DNA from: Miscanthus floridulus
Lineage: Eukaryota > Streptophyta > Magnoliopsida > Poales > Poaceae
Assembly: GCF_019320115.1 (NCBI RefSeq)
Contig: NC_089589.1
Coordinates: 18,787,641-18,851,640 of the forward strand
DNA length: 64,000 nucleotides
Reading direction: 5' to 3'
Shown: positions 56,883 through 64,000 of the stretch, one piece after another
Layout of the letters: each line of letters opens with the position of its first letter
Numbering within the stretch: position 1 is the first letter of the stretch
Made by a program: the position numbers and the translations under genes
The notes under the pieces: generated by a model
The model's input: only the letters and a program-made list of their open reading frames with translations
What the model was told of the DNA's origin: nothing
The model's database searches: none

Positions 56883-57294
56883 TGTTAGTTGATCTCCACC
56901 AATAAGCCCAACGGCCTATAAGCCCTTGGATCTGCGCCCTGATCGGAGGGCACCCAACCTTAATATGGTTAGTGGGCCTCTGTCGCACAGCACTATAAAT
57001 AGAGGAGTGGGGAACCGGGCACGGATAACGAAGTTGACCGGAGCCGCCGTAACCACTCACAGAAACCTAATCCGATCTAACGAGAAGTGCTGCCAGCGAC
57101 GGGATGCCCCACCGCACCGCCGTCACCACTGCATCGCCACTACAACGCTACCGGCGTCTACGCCGGATCTGCCACGACACCGGTGGCCATGTACCGAAAG
57201 GGTGACCCATCCCAAGGTACAACAATTGTTTCCCCATCTGAGTAAGAAGCTTTACCCCGAATCTACTCCTAGAGGTACTCCATGTATACCGACA
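56883..57294 (+). mobile_element. Solo LTR, 412 bp, inside the LINE endonuclease
   Basis: Begins TGTTAGTTGA, ends ATACCGACA, flanked by ATAGT (56878-56882) and ATAGC (57295-57299), a target-site duplication with one mismatch. A TATAAAT box lies at 56994-57000. Removing it and one flank restores the LINE codons QLEELYLHGRLYTW. No internal region or second LTR, so it arose by LTR-LTR recombination. Confidence 0.8.
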
Positions 57295-57827
57295 ATAGCT
57301 CCTCAAGCTGACAGTCGTCAAGTAACCGACGAAAACGCCTCATGTGCCTGAGATTGAGGCGGCTGTTGTTTTTGTCAGCGGCGCGGTAAATCTGGTTGAA
57401 GTGGCCTCATATCAGGAATGGCCCCGAGGCCTGGGCGCGGACCTCACGGATCCCGTTGAGGAAGGCCGGCTTGAGCTCGTCCAGCACCGGACCGTATACT
57501 GACGACAGCGTCCACGGTGCCGAAGGCGAGGACGTGGGAGAGATGGAGACCGTGACCGAAAACGCGTGACAATTGTGATCAGTCACCACCCAGACATCAC
57601 GTGACCAGGCAAGCACAATCCCGTCGGAAGCTCCCACAGAAGGCAATCACACATAGTCAAACCCAGCTCCCATCAGTGCCTAAGGAGGGGGATAGTACAT
57701 CGAGTTTTGTCTCTACCAAGCACAGCGCGGAGACGTGTTCTTGCAGCTAGAACTCGCGTACGACAGCTCTACGCGCGTGCATGTTCAGCCCTCGTACATT
57801 CCAGACAAAGACGTTCTGACTTAACAT
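57295..57827 (-). pseudogene. LINE ORF2: start and endonuclease domain
   Basis: The ATG at 57827-57825 opens ORF2 (MLSQNVFVWNVRGLN), the usual start of plant LINE endonucleases (apurinic-endonuclease fold). VSALCLVETKLDVLS, WTLSSVYGPV and GPFLIRGHFNQIYRAADKNN follow. The usual GDFN motif reads GHFN, so the catalytic Asp is lost. There are in-frame stops early in the domain. The enzyme normally nicks target DNA to prime reverse transcription. Confidence 0.85.
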
Positions 57828-57860
57828 GATAAACTATTGTCGCGACAGGGGGACAAGGGT

Positions 57861-58771
57861 TCACTGGGCGGCGCAAACGGCACCGAGTGCCCGCTGCTTC
57901 CTGTCCGGGAACAACACCTTCATCGTTTGACGCTTGGACGACGAGAGCGGTAGCTGAAACGCGGTCTGGAACTCGTCAAAGGATGCTTCATCTAGGAGCT
58001 CCGTCTCGACCTCGAAGCCCAGCTTCTTCATCATGACCTTCCTAGCTTGTGCCTCAGGTTTCTCAGCTCTGAATCTGCTCTTGGCGGCCAAACGGGCACT
58101 CCTCTTGGGTATCCAGTCCTCATCGTCGCTGGTCGTCACGGCTTTGGTTGAGCGCAGGCGTGGCGTCGATAGTATGGGCTGCTGGAGTGGCTTCTTGTAG
58201 GAGGCGATGAACTCCTCTGTCGACGAGACGACCGGAGCGCGGCGACGGATGGCCTCATCGTTTTCAGAGAGGCCGGGGCAGGGATCTGCGGCTTCGACTC
58301 CTGCCGGCGCAGAGGCTAGAAGCTCATCCCCCGTGTAGGTCGGCCCATCAGCAAAGCTCGCCCAGAACTGAGGGCCTCCTCAAGGCCTGAAAGCCAAATA
58401 TCGACTTCGTGGACGAGGGCGGAGTGGTCCATCACGCCCGGTGCACTAAGCTCAAAGAGAAACGAGGGCCCATCGTCTTCTCCAGTAGCGTAGCAGAGGG
58501 AGCGGCCCATGATGAGATCAAGCATGCTCCCCACGATGCCCCGATGCCCACTCCATGAGGTATGGCAGGCTTACTCGGGTCACGGTCGAACGAGTGGACC
58601 GAGGTGTCAAATAAGCTAGTAGCAGCTTTCGGCGTGGCGCAGAGGCCCGCCTCAACGCACATCAGATCCGCGGCCAGTGACATGACAGGAACCGGCCCAG
58701 GGCATGGAGTCAACCGCATAGCGCACGTCGACACACATTGCTCTGAGTCCAGGAATCCTGCTGCTGCTGGG
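57861..58771 (-). pseudogene. LINE ORF1 remnant
   Basis: Minus-strand sequence just upstream of ORF2. The last 92 residues (RRSARLAAKS-type basic start, then KKLGFEVETELLDEASFDEF, ending ALGAVCAAQ) match the C-terminal end common to plant L1 ORF1 proteins. Upstream frames (58316-58534, 58432-58734) continue ORF1 in two different frames. The N-terminal DUF4283-type domain and zinc knuckle are missing, because the sequence ends at the junction near 58771-58999. ORF1 proteins bind LINE RNA. Confidence 0.6.
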
Positions 58772-58999
58772 TGTCGACGAAATATGGTCGGCAGTCTATC
58801 TAGGGGTATACCTAAGGTAGTAGATTATCGGCAGACAGATGCGCAAGCTACAAACAAGACGGTGACGCAAGACAGACACGAGGTTTTATCCAGATTTGGC
58901 CGCCGTGAAGGCGTAATACCTACGTCCTGCGTCTGATTGTATTGCTGTATGTCAATGAGAGATGTTTTTTAGAGAGGTCCCCTACTCGCCTTATATAGT
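58772..58999 (+). mobile_element. Possible LTR fragment at the duplication junction
   Basis: Starts TGTCGACGA within LINE-like sequence and contains GGCCGCCGTGAAGGCG and TACGTCCTGCGTCTG, phrases I associate with grass LTR leaders. It is cut at 58999 where duplicated copia sequence begins. No matching end or target-site duplication is visible. Confidence 0.3.
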
Positions 59000-59472
59000 T
59001 CCATGCTTATGTGGTGTATGCTAGTTATATGCTTGAATGGTGAAATGAAAAACTAGCATGCATAGGCTAAAGTAACTAGACTTATGTTCATTTTATGGAA
59101 ACTAGACCCTTGCTTGTAATGTTGATCTCATAGGGTATTCTAGTTTTTGTGTATGTATAGTTACTAATGGTGCTAAGGAAGGTATATTGGTGGACTCCGA
59201 TTGGTATCACGCTTCAAAGGTCCATCTCTTATACCTTAGCATCATACGGTAGAAATTGTCTCATATATTTCCTATCTAAGCATATGTGCAAGCTACAATC
59301 CAAACTCTTAGCACATATGTAGGGGGAGCAATTGCTACTATTTGGAGTTCATGAAACTTGTCCATATTCTTTTACACATGGTAAATATGCTTAGGCAAGC
59401 AACGTGGATTCAATTAAATCTCAATTCATATCTTTGTATAAGGGTTGTCATCAATTACCAAAAAGGGGAGAT
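59000..59472 (+). mobile_element. Copia 3' non-coding fragment, copy 2
   Basis: Corresponds to 25344-25815, ending with a polypurine tract AAAAAGGGGAGA. No coding sequence. Its left edge is the duplication junction. Confidence 0.9.
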
Positions 59473-61384
59473 TGAAAGCCCTAGTTTGGTTTTGGTTAAT
59501 TGATGAAACCCTAAGTGCTAACCTAGTTTATCAAAGTGATTATGAGATAGGTAGCACTACTCCTACTGATGAAGCAATGGCGAAGATCATGACAATGGTG
59601 ATGGCATGGTGATGATCAAATGCTTGAACTTGAAAAGAACAAAGAGAAAAACAAAAGGCTCAAGGCAAAGGTATAAATAGTAGGAGCCATTTTGTTTCGA
59701 TGATCAAGACACTTAGCGAGTGTGATCACATTTAGGATTGATAGCCGTACTATTAAGAGGAGTGAAACTCGTATCGAAATGCGGTTTTCAAGGTGCCACT
59801 AGATGCTCTAACTCATTGCATGTGCATTTAGGATCTAGTGGAGTGCTAATACCCTTGAAAATATTTGTGAAAATATGCTGACACATATGCACAAGGTGAT
59901 ACACTTAGTGGTTGGCACATTTGAGCAAGGGTGAAGAAGATAGAGATTAAAGAGGGTCAGTCTCGCTGTTTCACAAAGTGACCAGACACTGGTCTCAGGG
60001 GACCGGCGCGTCTGGTTAGGCGTGGCAGTGAAAACCTAGTGTCGGTCTTGTGACCGGACGCTGGGTCTCGGACTAACCGGACGCTGGAAGGCAGCGTCCG
60101 GTCAGAGCCGATGTAGCAGTACCGAGATCAAGGAGACTGACCGGACGCTGGCTGCGTCCGATCAAGGTCGACCAGACGCGTCCGGTCAAGATTTGCCGTC
60201 TTTGGGAGCTTACGATAAACGACCAGACGCTGGGGGTTCAGCGTCCGGTCACTTCTGCCGCAGCGTCCGGTCGTGTCTCGACCGTTGAGATCAGCTAGCT
60301 GTGGTTGAACGCAGAGGGACACATGGCTGTTATCGGGCGACTGGACACTAGGTCCTGCGTCCGGTCAATCTGACCGGAGCGTCCGGTCAGCCCATGTTGT
60401 GCCCAGTGAAGGGGTACAACGGCTCTATTTTATGGGGGGCTTCTATTTAAGCCCTATGGTCGGCTCAAGCTCACTCTCTTGGCTATTTGCATTGACATAG
60501 CAACCTTGTGAGCTTAGCCAAAGCCCTCCCACTCATCTCCATCATTGATTCATCATCATTGTGAGATTGGGAGAGAATCCAAGTGCATTGCTTGAGTGAT
60601 TGCATCTAGTGGCACTTGGCATTCGTGTTTTGCTGCGGGATTCACTTGTTGCTCTTGGTGGTTGCCGCCACCTAGATGGCTTGGAGCAGCGAGGATCGTT
60701 GAGCGGAGGTTGGTGATTGTCTCCGGCTCCGATCGTGGTGATTGTGAGGGGTCTTGTGCCTTCCCCGGCGGAGAGCCAAAAGGTAACTCTAGTGGATTGC
60801 TCATGTCATTGAGTTACCTCACTTGTGGGTAGGTTCTTGCAGTGTCCAATTGTGTGGACGAGGTTCGTGCAACACCTCTTAGCCGCCGAACCACCAAGTG
60901 TTGTTCGACACAACGGGGACTAGCATGCCGGCAAGCACGTGAACCTCGAGAGAAAAATTGGTTGTCTCTTGCCCTTTGGTATTCTCCCGGTGATTAATTT
61001 AGTATTCATCTTGTGATTGGTTCACTCCTCTACACAGCGGTATAATCACCCTACTCACTCATTTATATTCTTGCAAACTAGTTGTGGCAAGCTCTTTAGT
61101 GTAATTAGAATTGAGTGCTTGCTTTGTTATTTTAAGTTCATCTAGTGGAGCTATTTAGAGTAGCAAGATTGAGAGCTCTTAGTGAGTAGTAACATTGCAA
61201 GTTGTGTGCCTAGTAATCATTGCAACTAAAATTGTTGGATAGGTGGCTTGCAACCCTTGTAGAGCTAGAGCAAGTTTGCATTTCGCTATTTGTCATACTA
61301 ATCAAATTGCTCTAGTTGATTTGTAGATTTTTTTTAAATAGGCTATTCACCCCCCCCCCCCTCTAGCCATATTAGGACCTTTCA
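59473..61384 (+). mobile_element. Copia 3' LTR, copy 2, uninterrupted
   Basis: About 1912 bp from TGAAAGCCC to CCTTTCA, followed by ACAGG at 61385-61389. The site matching the Tat insertion reads GAAAATATGCTGACAC, an empty site. It shares with the other 3' LTR the segment near 59960 that the 5' LTR lacks. Confidence 0.93.
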
Positions 61385-62894
61385 ACAGGCACACGACGCG
61401 GGGAGGGAAAATGAGGGGTGACGCTGTGGGCGAAAGCCACGGAGGCGAGGAGGAGTGTTGTGGAGCCGCCAGTCCAGCGTGGACCGGGGCGGGGCACAGC
61501 GGCCACATGTGGCCACAGTGGAGGAGGAAAAGGAAGGGGCACCGGCACGCAGGGGAACGGGAGGAGAGGCGCTGCGGGCACGAGCGCGCAACGCGGAAAG
61601 GAAAAAGAAGGGGCACGGGGAGTAGGCCAAGGCAACGCAGGCGCCGTGGAGCTACGGCGAGCGGAGGAGGTGCCTGGGAGGGGCCGCGCGGGGAAGGCTG
61701 TGGACCAGCGCCTAGCCACGGGCACGCACGCTCATGTAGGGCGCCGGGCAACGGCGCAGCAGGCACGATGGAAGGCGGCGTGGTGCTGCGGCTGAGAAAA
61801 AGGTAGAGGCAAGGGGACGGAGCGAGCAGCGATTTGGCAAATCTCCATTAAGGCGCTCCCGAAAAAGGTCGCGAGGAAGCAAGTGCACGTGGCCTACTGC
61901 GCATCTAGTACAGTAGTAGTACCAAGCAGAGAAGAGACACGCAGGGCAGGCAAGCACAGTCAGAGACAGAGGCAAGCAAAAATAGAAAAGGGAGGAGAAA
62001 AACAACGCGAGGGTCGGTCTCCACTTGAACACGAACGCAGGGGCAGCACAGAGATAAAGCCGAAACAGACAGAGACAGGCCGAGACAGGCAAGCAGAGGC
62101 AATAGAGGCATTCAAGGTGCTGCAGGGTTGAAGCGACGGAACTCGCAGTGAGACAGAGAAAGACAACGGCTCAAGCAACAGACGCGCCGAGGGTTCGGCC
62201 AACTTTCCTTAACGCAGGGACAGCGCGGTCTAGCACAACGTGGCCGGCAGGAGCAATGCCACGCGACGCAATAAATCCACTGACTGGTTCAGAACAGGGG
62301 GGACGCACCACCGTCGTCATACTAGCGCATAGACAGGACGACTCGAACTTGACGGAACATGAAGGCAGCCAGTGGCACTCTCGTTTTTAATTCTATTTGG
62401 TTCGTATTAATTTTTAAACTAACAAACATCACATTGACACTCGAACAAGCATACCCACATATTCACCACGTTCATATCGTGCAGATGATATGATTTTTCC
62501 TGTTTATGTTTTATATTATTTTAGCTTCCAAAAATTCATTTTCTAAACAACTTTATGCACTAACAAGCGTAACTAAAACTCTAAGGTTTTAATATTTAGC
62601 AAATTTTACTTTCACAATTTTTGTTTATAAAAATTGTTTTTCATGCTCAATCAAATAAACAAGCCATTCCCCATTTATTTGCCATCAGGCATTTTTTAAG
62701 CACTAGTCCATACATCAATCTATCTCGTAGAAACAAACCTCTAGAAACTAATTAACCCGTTGTTCAGTATAATTCATCATAATCGACACTTTTAAACATA
62801 AGTTAAATTTTAAAATCCAAGAAAATCATTTCGGTAATTTTTTTTAGGCCTAAATCTCGGTGCTAAACGAGGTCGTAACACCAGGGGTGTTACA
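61385..62894 (-). mobile_element. Ty3-type LTR 5' part, copy 2
   Basis: Matches 40015-41523. On the minus strand starts TGTAACACCCC at 62894 and is followed by the same GCGCG LINE flank. Confidence 0.65.
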
Positions 62895-64000
62895 GCGCGG
62901 GGCCGTTGATTTAGGCGAGCGGCCTCGAGCAACGTCCAGCTAAGAGTCCTACCTGACTATTGGATCCAAGGTTTGCGATTACATGTCCAAAGAATTTCGC
63001 AACTAATACAGATGAAGCGCAGCCAGAGGCGTGAAGCACGCCAGCGCCCAGTCTTCGCCTTCCTTGATCGCCGCCCTGACGACATCGAGCACCGAAGATG
63101 GCCCTCTACCAAAGACTCGACAATTTCTTTCCTTCCAGATTGTCCAGGCGACAAGGAGCAGCAACGAGTCGAACGGGGGCTTGGACGCCAGGTCGATCCG
63201 ACCCCTCTGTTGTATCCACTACTCGTCGAGTTCCTGTACGCCGTCCGGCAATAGGGCCAGTAGATGTATGGGCTCCAACAGCGCGTGCCAGACTTGTCTG
63301 GAGAAGACGCATCCGAGGAACAAGTGGCACGCTGTTTCGGATGCCTGATCACATAGAGCACATGTGTCGTCGTCTTGAAGGCCATGCCGCTTGCGACAGT
63401 TGGCGGTCCAAAGTCGGCAGTGTAGGGCGAACCAGAAGAAGAGCTTTACCCATGGCGGCGCCTTGGTACGCCAAAGCTCTTGGCTCCCAAGAGCCTGGTT
63501 GATCCTGCAAAGAAAGCCTGTATGTCGAGGAGACCGAGTACGCCCCAGAGGAAGACCATCTCTACACAAAACGATCCGGCTGCAGCGGCTGCAAGTTCAC
63601 CGATTGTAGGAGCTCCTAGACTCGGAGGTAATCACATAGGACTTGCGTTGTGGTGGCTCTGGTGATGTCCCTCACCCATCGGTTGTTCTGGAGGGCGTCG
63701 CATAGCAACCGTTTGCGCCCCAAACGTGATATAGCAGCGAAGAGGGCCGGGGCAAAGAGGTGTAGGGGCCCCACTAATGACCAGTTGTCTGTCTAGACTC
63801 TTGTGGACGCACCGTTGCCCACGGTGACTATCATGCTCGCGGCGCTCATAGTGGCGACGCACCTTTCAGGTCGCGATGGCAAGCTCACCCAGCAGCATTG
63901 TGGCTCAGAACGTGAGAGCCACTCCCAGCGTAGTCGCAGCGCTAATCCAAAGAAGCGCAGATCGATTACTCCCCAACCTCCAAGATAAGTCAGTCGGCAG
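62895..64000 (-). pseudogene. LINE ORF2 C-terminal part, copy 2
   Basis: Matches 41524-42629: the 3' UTR start, the shifted tail and the zinc-binding domain (KLFFWFALHCRLW, CALCDQASETACHLFLGC). Same frame changes as copy 1, so they predate the duplication. Cut by the window end within the RT C-terminal part. Confidence 0.85.

Larger units (their letters stand above)
59000..64000. repeat. Second copy of the segment 25344-42629, without the Tat element
   Basis: 59000 onward matches 25344 onward: copia 3' region, 3' LTR, right half of the Ty3 LTR and LINE, in the same order and orientation. The only large difference is absence of the Tat insertion. By eye about 22 differences occur in the 1.5-kb LTR half and about 19 in the 1.1-kb LINE part, about 1.5 percent. 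The copy runs off the window at 64000, before the point matching the CACTA insertion (about 64272). Confidence 0.93.

Overview
The window is intergenic DNA of a large plant genome, most likely a panicoid grass (sorghum, sugarcane, Miscanthus or maize relatives). I infer this from the mix of element types: Tat-lineage Ty3 elements with a second RNase H, a SIRE/Maximus-like copia element, a long LTR starting TGTAACACCCC, CACTA transposons and plant L1-type LINEs. I found no intact host gene. Almost every long reading frame belongs to a transposable element, and most are broken.

Layout. (1) 1-7026: minus-strand Tat-type Ty3 element whose 3' LTR lies left of the window. It has a 67-bp tandem array in its 3' non-coding region and a 985-bp 5' LTR that is itself a 252-bp-armed inverted repeat. 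It sits in a plus-strand LINE whose RNase H end is at 7027-8130. (2) 8131-10375: unassigned, possibly low-copy sequence. (3) 10379-14155: non-autonomous CACTA (TSD AAC) carrying host-gene fragments (proteasome alpha-5, RPL7-like, BPA1-like RRM). (4) 14441-58771: one minus-strand LINE split into pieces by a nest. A Ty3 LTR (14516-41523) lies in its 3' UTR. A copia element (17491-40014, TSD ACAGG) lies inside that LTR. A second Tat element (26221-38503, TSD ATATG) lies inside the 3' LTR of the copia. A 12.2-kb CACTA (42904-55114, TSD ATT) interrupts the LINE reverse transcriptase, and a 412-bp solo LTR (56883-57294) interrupts its endonuclease. (5) 59000-64000: second copy of the copia 3' end, LTR half and LINE, without the Tat insertion, joined head-to-tail to the first copy.

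Order of events, inferred from nesting and target-site duplications: LINE, then Ty3 LTR, then copia, then duplication of the segment (or joining of two haplotypes in assembly), then the second Tat element. The CACTA insertion cannot be ordered against the duplication because the matching site lies beyond base 64000.

Most notable. The second Tat element carries an antisense gene with its own TATA box and five GT-AG introns, all phase 0. It encodes a plant-mobile-domain protein with a C-terminal coiled coil. The same element is saturated on both strands with the word GCCGAT/ATCGGC (about 80 copies by eye, about 6 expected), often paired as perfect 7-9 bp hairpins inside coding sequence. The first Tat element shows comparable enrichment of a different word, CGGAGG/CCTCCG. 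All counts were made by eye and no database was searched.
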